From: Bacteroides sp.
Lineage (GTDB): Bacteria > Bacteroidota > Bacteroidia > Bacteroidales > SM23-62
Assembly: GCA_011053095.1 (NCBI GenBank)
Contig: DRHS01000052.1
Location: 1 to 51,995 of the forward strand
Direction: 5' to 3'
Length of the DNA stretch: 51,995 bases
In this document: piece by piece, positions 8,901 to 16,564 of the stretch
Numbering within the stretch: position 1 is the first letter of the stretch
Layout of the letters: each line of letters starts with the position of its first letter
Program-made: the position numbers and the translations under genes
The notes under the pieces: generated by a model
What the model was told of the DNA's origin: nothing
The model's input: only the letters and a program-made list of their open reading frames with translations
The model's database searches: none

Positions 8901-9607
8901 AGTTCCGTGGTAAAATGCCTGTCAAATACAAAGGCGATATTGCTATGTTCTTCGTCAACGGGCTTAACCCGGCTTTTTCAGAGGCGGACAAGGTAACGCC
9001 GAATGCCAAATTCATAATCCAGATTCAGCTTCTCCGCATTCTTGATGTAGAAGAATTCGTCATGGAAAAACTGGCAAAGGAACTCCCGGAAGATCTTTTC
9101 TTCCATAACACCAAACATACCAGTCACGTGTATACGCAAGTTGAATTACTCGGCAGGGGTGAAAAGGTCAGCGAGGAAGATCTCTTAATGCTTCGGACTG
9201 CAGCCCTTTTACATGATATGGGTTATATCGATACCATGGATGACCATGAGACACGTTCGGTCGAGTATGCCCGTGAGATTCTTCCCCTTTACCATTACAA
9301 TGAGGAACAGATTGAACAGGTATGCAAACTAATCATGGCAACCAGCATTCCTCCGGATCCACAGAACATTCTCGAGCAGATCCTCTGCGATGCAAACCTT
9401 GACCATATCGGCAGGGTTGATTTCCTTATTCAGTCCGACAAACTTTTCCAGGAATATCGCATGCGTCATAAAGTAAAATCCAAAAAGGATTGGAACCAGT
9501 ACCAGGTTAATCTCCTCGAATCGCATGAGTTCTATACCAATATTGCAAGGAAAATGAGGGAAATCTCCAAAGAACAACAGATCGAAAATATCAAACAATT
9601 CTCCTGA
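5963..9607 (+). CDS. Propeller-sensor receptor with adenylate cyclase and HD phosphohydrolase domains
   Basis: 1214 residues. A signal peptide (1-30) is followed by two-component-type propeller repeats to about 640, a Y_Y_Y domain (about 669-739, LRFDFIST ... GLKPGRYEFLVRSQD), one membrane helix (about 742-766) and a coiled coil (768-808). Next is a class III nucleotidyl cyclase domain with metal aspartates Asp833 (FADIQGF) and Asp877 (TIGDAYM), 44 apart as in known cyclases. Lys873 and Asp942 (YDIWGD) are the ATP-selecting pair, and Asn949 and Arg953 the transition-state residues, so cAMP rather than cGMP is the predicted product. From about 1040 an HD domain follows (His1052 in KHTSH, His1084-Asp1085 in LLHDMGY, LCDANLDHIGR). 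The sensor should be periplasmic and the enzymes cytoplasmic. Ligand and HD substrate are unknown. A TAAATTTG box at 5913-5920 could be its -7 element. Confidence 0.92.
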   Translation: MNFLHISRKFVFIFLAFVCLICLGFDLSASHSQELGHPHIQTFLPGSYTYVNHYNSIVQSADGFIFVGARNGILCYNGITWKHISLNNDIHLLRHQERIIAWSKNFIGSVSYTTSGDFEYVPGDTLNSGDILNIESHANILYILTSEGLFINGPSGEVEFPAEQKPESIFPSGDGIFILTGTNELYRHSGERLEITAVPGGIEHLSHVLKSGDNTLFIDGINSEVFLGFPGQEMNRIAQPAGFLDEFGFNCASVISSGRIAYGTQTGGVIVSTEEGEVIRRIGKLEGLYGNDVKKLMVDVSENLWVLHEHSVSRIEFPSAFSYYTSSAGLEGNIKDILRFEGELYAAGSKGLFRLSPQDDSITPSSQEARFARVAGIQEDCNCLVGTVGGLVVGSNGGLLHITGQQKIIILSDPVTALHYDPGLDLLFAGTVNGIRIFKMNGWEEIRDLSLPNISIDAISVSSAGILWLTSMSGPVYRSTKPISEAGGLSYSNFTAPDLQSTEGSYIEPLETGGRLLFSGDGGLFTYEPAKQLFLPDTIFDFTLQTGASRIGEIEETSDNNIWFIVNQPGRPRGEIWVAKQAENGEYEINALKYHHLDSKIINCLFAEKENVMWMGTNDGILKYDPVYARPESTTFHTHISGIHVARGEQGQVNPQNLLTRFSSSSNSLRFDFISTDFTWESDPLFQYRLVGLAEEWSEWAKNSFVEFGGLKPGRYEFLVRSQDVYGSVSEIATFVFRIKAPPFLAWYAFLFYGLLVVVIVYFIQKWFKLQQLKEQYHIEEVVLERTESLIKEKEKSDDLLANILPKTTSDELKLTGKVTSSKFKMCTVLFADIQGFTKIAEEMDADKLIDQLDKFYFQFDSVVGKFNIEKIKTIGDAYMAAGGIPIKNRTNPVEVILAALEMQQHMKELKKTKTDIWDLRIGIHTGSVIAGVVGQKKYSYDIWGDTVNTASRMESSGEAGRVNISATTYKLIKDFFQCEFRGKMPVKYKGDIAMFFVNGLNPAFSEADKVTPNAKFIIQIQLLRILDVEEFVMEKLAKELPEDLFFHNTKHTSHVYTQVELLGRGEKVSEEDLLMLRTAALLHDMGYIDTMDDHETRSVEYAREILPLYHYNEEQIEQVCKLIMATSIPPDPQNILEQILCDANLDHIGRVDFLIQSDKLFQEYRMRHKVKSKKDWNQYQVNLLESHEFYTNIARKMREISKEQQIENIKQFS

Positions 9608-9768
9608 CAATCCTCTGCAATCATATCCGGATATAGTGTTCCAATGCCTCAGCATTTTAAGTCAGGTATTCACACCGGTACAGAAGATATTATTAAACAG
9701 TCCATCGCTATTGGCTTTCTCTGCCATTATATTTAATTTTAGAGGCTTTTAATTAATCTGATCTGACT

Positions 9769-10785
9769 ATGAATATTGACTGGCAAAACCTGACCTTCGG
9801 CTATACCAGGACCGACTATAATGTCCGCTGTTACTTTCGCGATGGCAAATGGGGAGAACTTGAAATCACCTCTGATGAATATATTCCCATCCATATCGCG
9901 GCAACCTGTCTGCACTACGGACAGGAATCTTTCGAAGGGATGAAAGCCTATCTTGGAAAGGATGAAAAAATCCGCCTTTTCCGATGGCAGGAAAATGCCA
10001 GGCGAATGAAAAGATCTGCCGAAGGCATCAAGCTCGCAGTCGTACCTGAAGAACTATTTCATAAAGCGATAGTTAAGGCTGTTCAGTTAAATAAAAAGTT
10101 CATCCCTCCATATGGTACAGGATCATCACTTTATGTTCGTCCCCTTCTTTTAGGTACCGGTGCCGAGGTCGGGGTAAAACCTGCCAATGAATACATGTTT
10201 ATGGTATTTGTAACCCCCGTTGGTCCCTATTTCAAAACCGGATTCAAGCCCGGAGATATGATGATTTGCCGGGATTTTGACAGGGCCGCACCATTGGGAA
10301 CAGGACATATCAAGGTCGGCGGTAACTATGCAGCCAGCCTGTTGTCACTTGAAAAGGGACATGATAAAGGATTTGCATCGGTCATCTATCTTGATGCGAA
10401 AGAAAAGAAATACATCGATGAATGCGGACCTGCAAACTTTTTCGGTATCAAGGGAGATACCTACATCACACCCGATTCGCACACCATACTTCCGTCAATC
10501 ACCAATCTCAGCCTGCAGGAGATTGCCAGAGAAATGGGCATGAAGGTTGAAAAGCGGCCCGTTCCCCTGGAAGAGATCGGTGATTTTGACGAGGTGGGAG
10601 CCTGTGGTACTGCAGCGGTAATTTCACCAATCCGGAAAATCGTTGACCTGGAAAATATGATCACTTACGAGTACTGTAAGGATGGCAACCCGGGTCCGGT
10701 CTCCACTAAACTATATAACAGGCTGACAGCCATTCAGTACGGCGACGAACCCGATCCCTTTGGCTGGATCGAATTCGTTGACTGA
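9769..10785 (+). CDS. ilvE: Branched-chain amino acid aminotransferase
   Basis: This PLP enzyme transfers amino groups between glutamate and the 2-oxo acids of Leu, Ile and Val, the last step of their synthesis. The 338-residue protein belongs to fold-type IV, BCAT class II (eukaryote-like length): HYGQESFEGMKAY near 45, YVRPLLLGTG, the PLP lysine at Lys182 in GHIKVGGNYAAS, and ACGTAAVISPI near 278. It stands alone, with no other ilv/leu gene nearby, as is common in this phylum. Its stop codon lies within a 25-bp sequence repeated 60 bp downstream. Confidence 0.95.
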   Translation: MNIDWQNLTFGYTRTDYNVRCYFRDGKWGELEITSDEYIPIHIAATCLHYGQESFEGMKAYLGKDEKIRLFRWQENARRMKRSAEGIKLAVVPEELFHKAIVKAVQLNKKFIPPYGTGSSLYVRPLLLGTGAEVGVKPANEYMFMVFVTPVGPYFKTGFKPGDMMICRDFDRAAPLGTGHIKVGGNYAASLLSLEKGHDKGFASVIYLDAKEKKYIDECGPANFFGIKGDTYITPDSHTILPSITNLSLQEIAREMGMKVEKRPVPLEEIGDFDEVGACGTAAVISPIRKIVDLENMITYEYCKDGNPGPVSTKLYNRLTAIQYGDEPDPFGWIEFVD

Positions 10786-10864
10786 TTCCCCCGTAAGGGA
10801 TACCCTGACTAAACACCCCTTTTATAACCGCTGAACACAGACTGATTCCCCCGTAAGGGATACC
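10780..10864 (+). repeat. 25-bp exact direct repeat, period 60 bp, at the ilvE stop
   Basis: The 25 bases at 10780-10804 (GACTGATTCCCCCGTAAGGG then ATACC) are repeated exactly at 10840-10864. The first copy contains the last codon and stop of ilvE. Each copy has TCCC/GGGA arms able to form a small hairpin. Confidence 0.85.
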
Positions 10865-10954
10865 TCCATTACCAGCCTGACCGCTCCATCAGAATGAATT
10901 TCAATGAATATTTTATTTAAACAATCCTGCCCGAGGTAATTGCATGGAAATGAC

Positions 10955-10962
10955 TATTTTTG
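10955..10962 (+). promoter_or_regulatory. Candidate -7 box for ftsX
   Basis: TATTTTTG matches the Bacteroidota TAnnTTTG -7 consensus and lies 20 bases before the ftsX ATG. No TTG is found at the expected -33 distance, so support is partial. Confidence 0.35.
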
Positions 10963-10982
10963 TGCATTCCTGAAACGGGTTG

Positions 10983-11861
10983 ATGAAAAAGAGAGAAAAC
11001 AGTATTACCAGGAGAAAATTAAGGAGTTCGTACGCATCGTCCATCATCAGCATTTCGCTGGTGCTTTTTTTACTGGGACTCGTGGGACTCCTGCTACTGA
11101 ATGCACAGAGACTGAGCACTCATCTTCTTGAGAATCTTGGCTTCTCGATTGTCCTTAAGGAAGAGGCCAAGGAGGTCGATATTATCCGCCTGCAGAAAAA
11201 CCTGGACACCAAGGCCTACGTGAAGTCAACTAATTATATCACCAAGGAAGAAGCCGCCCGGGAAACTTCTGAAGAGCTTGGTGAGGATTTCATAGAATTT
11301 CTTGGTTACAATCCGCTACCGGCATCCATCGTCGTGAAATTTTATGCCGAATATGCAAATACAGACAGCATAGCCTCCATTGAAAAGGAATTGCAGCGTT
11401 TCGATGAAGTCGAAGAGGTGATGTACCAGGAATCCCTTATCCAACTGGTCAATGAGAATGTCAGGAAGATCAGCCTGATCATCCTGGCCTTCAGTGGGTT
11501 GATGTTTTTTATTGCCATTGCCCTTGTGAATAATACCATAAGGATGAGCGTATATGCACGCCGGTTCATTATTAACACCATGCAGCTGGTCGGGGCAACC
11601 CGGGGCTTTATCCGCAAACCGTTTTTACTGAGGAGTGCCGGACAAGGGATCTATGCTGCCATAATCGCAATCCTTTTGCTTGTAGGAGTGATCTACCTGA
11701 TCCAGCAGGAATTTATGGAAGTGATAAGCTTTGAAGACATTGATATCCTGGGGGTTCTGTTCCTCCTGGTTATTTTTCTGGGTATTGTTTTGAACTGGAT
11801 ATCCACATTTTTCGCAATTAATAAATATCTTCGGATGAAATCCGATGATCTGTACTATTAA
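10983..11861 (+). CDS. ftsX: Cell division protein FtsX
   Basis: FtsX is the membrane part of the FtsEX complex, which couples the division ring to activation of peptidoglycan hydrolases. The 292-residue protein has an N-terminal basic segment, TM1 (about 25-42), a periplasmic domain (about 45-165) and three more membrane helices (around 172, 220 and 263), matching the four-helix FtsX topology. QLVGATRGFIRKPFLLRS is the typical cytoplasmic coupling loop between TM2 and TM3. I chose the ATG at 10983; a TTG immediately before it could add one residue. No ftsE is adjacent. It heads the run ftsX-DUF3098-uppP-truB-queA, a conserved order in Bacteroidota. Confidence 0.92.
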   Translation: MKKRENSITRRKLRSSYASSIISISLVLFLLGLVGLLLLNAQRLSTHLLENLGFSIVLKEEAKEVDIIRLQKNLDTKAYVKSTNYITKEEAARETSEELGEDFIEFLGYNPLPASIVVKFYAEYANTDSIASIEKELQRFDEVEEVMYQESLIQLVNENVRKISLIILAFSGLMFFIAIALVNNTIRMSVYARRFIINTMQLVGATRGFIRKPFLLRSAGQGIYAAIIAILLLVGVIYLIQQEFMEVISFEDIDILGVLFLLVIFLGIVLNWISTFFAINKYLRMKSDDLYY

Positions 11862-11876
11862 TATTTATAGAGTACC

Positions 11877-12137
11877 ATGGCTAAAAAGAAAATCGAACAG
11901 GAAAGCGCTGACTTTCCATTAATGAGAGAAAATTACATTTTGTTGATCATTGGTTTTGGAATCATTATGGTTGGCTTCCTGCTGATGATGGGTGGGAAAT
12001 CTGACGACCCCAATGTTTTCAATGAACAGATATTTAATTTCAGAAGGATTACCCTCGCTCCCATCCTGGTTCTGTTTGGATTTGTTTTCGAGATCTGGGC
12101 GATCATGAAAAAACCAAAAGAGGAGAAATCCGAATAA
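11877..12137 (+). CDS. DUF3098 small membrane protein
   Basis: An 86-residue protein with two membrane helices (about 19-41, ILLIIGFGIIMVGFLLMMGG, and about 58-78, APILVLFGFVFEIWAIM) and charged termini. The spacing SDDPNVFNEQIFNFRRITLAPI between the helices is typical of DUF3098, a family of unknown function found almost only in Bacteroidota and usually placed between ftsX and uppP, as here. It starts 15 bases after ftsX ends, so it is surely cotranscribed. A link to envelope growth is inferred from position only. Confidence 0.88.
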   Translation: MAKKKIEQESADFPLMRENYILLIIGFGIIMVGFLLMMGGKSDDPNVFNEQIFNFRRITLAPILVLFGFVFEIWAIMKKPKEEKSE

Positions 12138-12188
12138 ATGAGCTGGCACAATTTTTCCAGCCCTTCAAAAAAAACTCCCGTTAAATGA
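12138..12188 (+). other. 16-codon ORF coupling DUF3098 to uppP (possible leader peptide)
   Basis: An ATG abuts the DUF3098 stop (TAAATG) and opens a 16-codon frame, MSWHNFSSPSKKTPVK, whose TGA overlaps the uppP ATG (ATGA). The first 10 bases, ATGAGCTGGC, are the same as the start of uppP, so this may be a duplicated start region. Whether it is translated is unknown. Confidence 0.25.
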
Positions 12189-12973
12189 GCTGGCTTGAGG
12201 CGCTGATCCTGGGCGTGATCCAGGGTCTCACAGAATTCCTTCCGGTAAGCAGCAGCGGGCACCTTGAACTTGGAAAGGCGATCCTGCAAATCCAGGCAAA
12301 GGAAAACCTTACATTTTCAATCGTTGTACACGGTGCCACCGTCCTGAGCATCCTTGTTGTTTTCTGGCGTGACATACGGAACCTTCTCCTGCGATCTTTC
12401 CGCTTCGAGTACAATGAATCTAATTCCTATGTGCTGAAACTGCTTGTTTCAATGGTTCCTGTAGGTATCGTTGGAATATTCTTCAAGGAGCAGGTAGAAT
12501 CCTTATTCACCGGAAATATAGTCCTTGTGGGAAGCATGCTCCTTGTAACGGCTGTTATCCTGGTAGTTACAAACTTTGTTCCTTCGGGAAAACGTAGCAT
12601 CACCTATCTGGATGCACTAATCATAGGAATTGTACAGGCTCTTGCCGTTATGCCGGGGATCTCACGCTCCGGGGCGACCATCAGCACTGCTCTGTTTCTC
12701 GGGAACAATCGTGACCAGGCGGCGAGGTTTTCATTCCTGATGGTGATCCTGCCAATCGTTGCTGCAAATTTCCTTGATTTGAGAGGTATGGAATCTTCCG
12801 GTCCCGGAGCTATCGGTTGGTTCCCACTGGTTGTCGGATTTGTAGCTGCTTTTGTCTCGGGACTCATCGCCTGCAACTGGATGCTGAAAATTGTTCGCAA
12901 AGGCAAATTATTGTACTTCGGTATCTATTGCCTGGTTGTCGGAATCATTGCTTTGGTTGTGGGACTTATTTAA
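12185..12973 (+). CDS. uppP: Undecaprenyl-diphosphatase UppP/BacA
   Basis: An integral membrane enzyme that dephosphorylates undecaprenyl diphosphate to recycle the lipid carrier for peptidoglycan and other envelope polymers. The 262-residue, multi-helix protein has the two family motifs: the QGLTEFLPVSSSGHL segment (residues about 14-28, glutamate motif and serine run) and PGISRSGAT (about 156-164), which form the active site at the membrane surface. Length is normal. The start overlaps the stop of a 16-codon ORF by ATGA. Position between ftsX/DUF3098 and truB is conserved in the phylum. Confidence 0.96.
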   Translation: MSWLEALILGVIQGLTEFLPVSSSGHLELGKAILQIQAKENLTFSIVVHGATVLSILVVFWRDIRNLLLRSFRFEYNESNSYVLKLLVSMVPVGIVGIFFKEQVESLFTGNIVLVGSMLLVTAVILVVTNFVPSGKRSITYLDALIIGIVQALAVMPGISRSGATISTALFLGNNRDQAARFSFLMVILPIVAANFLDLRGMESSGPGAIGWFPLVVGFVAAFVSGLIACNWMLKIVRKGKLLYFGIYCLVVGIIALVVGLI

Positions 12974-12988
12974 AATTTTCTATCTTCG
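12957..12988 (+). promoter_or_regulatory. Candidate promoter for truB
   Basis: TTG at 12957-12959, a 21-base spacer and TATCTTCG at 12981-12988 match the Bacteroidota TTG-N19-21-TAnnTTTG pattern with one mismatch. It overlaps the end of uppP and lies about 67 bases before the truB ATG, so truB-queA may have a promoter of their own. Confidence 0.45.
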
Positions 12989-13055
12989 CGGACCCGTATG
13001 AATACTAGACTGAAACCAACCTCAGATTTCACAGAAAAACCCACCTGAAAGTTAT

Positions 13056-13814
13056 ATGACCGTCCTGGACTCAAATACTGATTTTCTTATAACCCCACCC
13101 GAAATTCTTGGAGACGGTCAGGAATCAATTACCGATTTTCAAAAAGGTGCTGTTTTGCTTATTGATAAGCCGGTAGACTGGTCATCTTTCGATGTTGTGA
13201 AAAAAATACGAAACCTGCTCTGCCATAAACTGGAGATAAAAAAGCTCAAAGTCGGACATGCCGGCACTCTTGATCCACTGGCAACGGGTCTCATGATTAT
13301 CTGCACTGGAAAAGCCACAAAGCAGATTGATTCCTACCAGGGGATGACCAAAGAATACGAAGCCAGCTTCAGGCTTGGGCATACCACACCATCCTTTGAT
13401 CTGGAAACCGAGGTTGATAACCTCTACCCCACGGATCATATTAGTCCCGAGTTAATATCCCAGACAATCCATGGATTCATAGGTGAATCCGACCAGGTAC
13501 CCCCGGTGTTCTCAGCAAAACGGATGGGAGGAAAACGAGCCTATGAATATGCAAGACAAGGTAAGGAAATTGAACTCCGACCTGCCAGGATAACCATTCA
13601 TGAAATGCAGATGCTGGATTTCCGGGACAATATACTCAGGCTTAGAATCCTGTGCAGCAAAGGCACCTATATTCGTGCTCTTGCCCGTGACATGGGAGCA
13701 GCTCTTGACAGCGGCGCCTGTCTCATAGAGCTTCGGAGAACCGCGATAGGGCAGTTTTCGGTGAAAGAGGCTGTGCTTCCGAAAAAATTTGAAGAAATGT
13801 TAAACATTATGTAA
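13056..13814 (+). CDS. truB: tRNA pseudouridine-55 synthase TruB
   Basis: TruB makes pseudouridine at position 55 in the T loop of tRNAs. The 252-residue protein has GHAGTLDPLATGLM with the catalytic Asp73, preceded by the LLIDKPVDWSSFDVVKKIR strand-helix, and the family motifs PPVFSAKRMGGKRAYEYAR (about 150-168) and KGTYIRALARDMG (about 207-219). The N-terminal 30 residues before the catalytic fold are an extension common in Bacteroidota TruB. It lies 60 bases before queA, and both act on tRNA. Confidence 0.96.
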   Translation: MTVLDSNTDFLITPPEILGDGQESITDFQKGAVLLIDKPVDWSSFDVVKKIRNLLCHKLEIKKLKVGHAGTLDPLATGLMIICTGKATKQIDSYQGMTKEYEASFRLGHTTPSFDLETEVDNLYPTDHISPELISQTIHGFIGESDQVPPVFSAKRMGGKRAYEYARQGKEIELRPARITIHEMQMLDFRDNILRLRILCSKGTYIRALARDMGAALDSGACLIELRRTAIGQFSVKEAVLPKKFEEMLNIM

Positions 13815-13874
13815 CCAATTGGGTTTTCCTGCGTATAAGGGGACTCGTTTTAAATATTCCGTAACCATATTTTC

Positions 13875-14924
13875 ATGAAATTATCCCAGTACAAGTATAA
13901 TCTCCCGGAGGACCTGATCGCAAAATATCCTTCGGGAAACAGAGATGAATCAAGGCTGTTGGTTCTTGACCGCAAAAAAGGAAAAGTCGAACATAAAGTT
14001 TTTAAGGATATCCTGGGTTATTTTAATGACCAGGATGTTCTGGCCTTTAATAATACCAAGGTTTTTCCTGCCCGGCTTTACGGAAACAAGGAAAAGACCG
14101 GAGCAGAGATCGAGGTCTTCCTTCTGCGTGAACTGAATCGCGAGCAAAGGCTTTGGGACGTGCTGGTAGACCCGGCCCGGAAAATCCGGATCGGAAACAA
14201 GCTCTATTTCGGGGAGGACGATGTCCTGGTTGCAGAAGTAATTGATAACACCACATCCCGTGGGCGTACACTGAGGTTCCTTTATGATGGTGATTATGAG
14301 GACTTTAAAAAGACTCTTTACAAGCTTGGCGAAACCCCTCTCCCTAAGTTTATCCAGCGAAATGTCGAGCCGGAAGATCGTGAGCGCTACCAGACTGTGT
14401 ATGCAGAGCATGAAGGTGCAGTAGCTGCCCCTACAGCCGGTATGCATTTCAGCAAGCAACTTTTAAAGCGACTCGAGATCAAGGGATGCGAATTCTCATT
14501 TATAACTCTTCATGTCGGATTGGGAAATTTCCGAACGGTCGATGTAGAGGACCTTACCAAGCATAAGATGGATTCAGAGAGAATCATTGTAACCGATGCT
14601 TCCACGAAGATTGTTAATGATGCAAAGGACCGGAAAAACAAGGTCTGTGCCGTCGGAACCACAGTAATGCGGACCCTCGAAAGTTCGGTGTCAACTGAAG
14701 GTTACCTGAAGCCCTTTGACGGGTGGACGAATAAGTTTATATTCCCTCCCTATGAATTCAGCATTGCCGACATGATGGTCTCAAACTTTCATCTGCCTGT
14801 ATCTACGCTGCTCATGATGGTATCTGCATTTGCAGGATATGACTTCCTCATGGATTGCTACCAGATCGCAATCAAAGAAAAGTACCGTTTTGGCACCTAC
14901 GGAGATGCAATGTTGATCATTTAA
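13875..14924 (+). CDS. queA: S-adenosylmethionine:tRNA ribosyltransferase-isomerase QueA
   Basis: QueA transfers the ribosyl part of S-adenosylmethionine to 7-aminomethyl-7-deazaguanine in tRNA, giving epoxyqueuosine. The 349-residue protein starts [19 protein letters not shown] and carries the family blocks [36 protein letters not shown] (about 177-189) and [11 protein letters not shown], plus [17 protein letters not shown] near the C-terminus. Length is typical. It is the last gene of the conserved ftsX-to-queA run; no other queuosine gene is in the window. Confidence 0.96.
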   Translation: MKLSQYKYNLPEDLIAKYPSGNRDESRLLVLDRKKGKVEHKVFKDILGYFNDQDVLAFNNTKVFPARLYGNKEKTGAEIEVFLLRELNREQRLWDVLVDPARKIRIGNKLYFGEDDVLVAEVIDNTTSRGRTLRFLYDGDYEDFKKTLYKLGETPLPKFIQRNVEPEDRERYQTVYAEHEGAVAAPTAGMHFSKQLLKRLEIKGCEFSFITLHVGLGNFRTVDVEDLTKHKMDSERIIVTDASTKIVNDAKDRKNKVCAVGTTVMRTLESSVSTEGYLKPFDGWTNKFIFPPYEFSIADMMVSNFHLPVSTLLMMVSAFAGYDFLMDCYQIAIKEKYRFGTYGDAMLII

Positions 14925-15003
14925 TCCGGAAGTCTGCAGACCACAACCAGGCCGCAATGATCGCCGATTCCGGAACAGAGCTATAAATTATTGACAAAAC
15001 TCT

Positions 15004-16524
15004 ATGCCAATACTTAGTTCCATAGTCAATTGGGTCAACACAAAAAGGCTTCACCAGATCGATCTTTTCAGGAAGTACCCCTATGATGTTCAACGGGATG
15101 GCCTTATGAGGTTATTGGGGGAAGCCAAAGATACCTGGATCGGAAAAAAGTACGGATTCTCAGAGATCAGGACTATAGAAAAATTCCAGGAGCGAGTACC
15201 CCTGAGCAACTATGAGGATCTGCAGCCAGTGATCAAGAGGGTTATGTCAGGGGAACCGAACCTGCTCTGGCCCAGCGAGGTGAAATGGTTTGCAAAATCT
15301 TCCGGAACCACATCGGAAAAAAGTAAATTCATACCGGTAACACAGGAGGCACTCGAGGAATGTCATTTCAGGGGAGGGAAGGATGTTATTGCCATTTATT
15401 GCCAGAATTACCCGGATAATAAGATACTCACGGGCAAGGGGCTCACTCTGGGTGGCAGCCACCAGATTAATTCCTATTCAAATCAGTCCTTTTATGGTGA
15501 TCTTTCAGCTATCATCATAGAAAACCTGCCTTTCTGGGCACAGTTTATCAGAACCCCGAGCCAGGAGGTAGCCCTTCTGTCTGAGTGGGAGGAAAAAATG
15601 GATATCATCACCCGTGAGACCATACGAGATAATGTTACCAGCCTATCGGGAGTCCCCTCATGGAACCTTGTCCTGATAAAATACATCCTGGAATTTACAG
15701 GAAAGTCCAGTTTGCTCGAGGTCTGGCCAAACCTTGAATTATTTTTACATGGGGGGGTGAGTTTTACTCCTTACCGGGAGCAGTTTGAAAAACTGATCCC
15801 TTCCTCACAGATGAATTATATGGAGGTATACAACGCTTCCGAAGGCCATTTTTCAATCCAGGATGAACCGGATAAAGATGACATGCTTCTTATGCTTGAT
15901 TACGGTGTATTCTTCGAGTTTATCCCGGCCGGCAAGGTTTCGGATCCGGATGCAAGGGCGCTCACATTGAATGATGTTGTTTGTGGTGAAAATTATGCCA
16001 TTGTGATATCAACAAATGGGGGATTATGGAGATATATGATTGGGGATACAATTGTTTTTACATCAACTTCCCCTCACAAGATTAAGATATCAGGGCGTAC
16101 CAAGCATTTTATCAATGCCTTCGGGGAAGAGGTGATCATAGAAAATGCAGAAAAGGCTCTTGATATAGCCTGTTCAAAGACAGGTGCGGTGATTCATGAA
16201 TTCACCGCTGCTCCGATCTTCATGGGCGATGACCAGAAGGGATCACATGAATGGCTGATTGAATTTGAGAAATCACCTTCTGACCTTGATTACTTCACGT
16301 CTGTACTTGACAATGCCCTATGTTCAATAAACTCTGATTACGAGGCTAAAAGATACAAGGGCATCACACTTGAGATGCCGACTGTACGAAATATGCCCCA
16401 AGGAACGTTCTATAAATGGTTGCGGGTGAAAGGTAAGCTCGGGGGACAGAATAAGGTGCCCCGTCTTTCAAATGACCGGAAGTTTGTTGAAGAGATCCTT
16501 TCCCTCGAGACAGCAGTTAAATAA
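15004..16524 (+). CDS. GH3-family acyl-adenylating enzyme
   Basis: The 506-residue protein belongs to the GH3 family, the ANL-type acyl-adenylating enzymes first known in plants, where they join amino acids to carboxylic acid hormones. All three nucleotide motifs are visible: motif I with SSGTTSEKSKF (Ser99-Ser100-Gly101-Thr102-Thr103), motif II YNASEGHF (about 277-284) and motif III WRYMIGD (342-348). The C-terminal lysine segment GTFYKWLRVKGKLGGQNKVP fits the usual GH3 C-lobe. Bacterial members are widespread in Bacteroidota but their substrates are mostly unknown; joining an acid to an amino acid or amine is the inferred reaction. It is followed after 40 bases by a gene of unknown function. 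Confidence 0.88.
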   Translation: MPILSSIVNWVNTKRLHQIDLFRKYPYDVQRDGLMRLLGEAKDTWIGKKYGFSEIRTIEKFQERVPLSNYEDLQPVIKRVMSGEPNLLWPSEVKWFAKSSGTTSEKSKFIPVTQEALEECHFRGGKDVIAIYCQNYPDNKILTGKGLTLGGSHQINSYSNQSFYGDLSAIIIENLPFWAQFIRTPSQEVALLSEWEEKMDIITRETIRDNVTSLSGVPSWNLVLIKYILEFTGKSSLLEVWPNLELFLHGGVSFTPYREQFEKLIPSSQMNYMEVYNASEGHFSIQDEPDKDDMLLMLDYGVFFEFIPAGKVSDPDARALTLNDVVCGENYAIVISTNGGLWRYMIGDTIVFTSTSPHKIKISGRTKHFINAFGEEVIIENAEKALDIACSKTGAVIHEFTAAPIFMGDDQKGSHEWLIEFEKSPSDLDYFTSVLDNALCSINSDYEAKRYKGITLEMPTVRNMPQGTFYKWLRVKGKLGGQNKVPRLSNDRKFVEEILSLETAVK

Positions 16525-16564
16525 AATACATCCAGACAATGGTCAGGCCTGAAATAACAGATTA

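Noticed and set aside
13950-14459. 169-codon frame antisense to queA
   Set aside because: It lies wholly inside queA on the opposite strand, and the queA reading is unambiguous.
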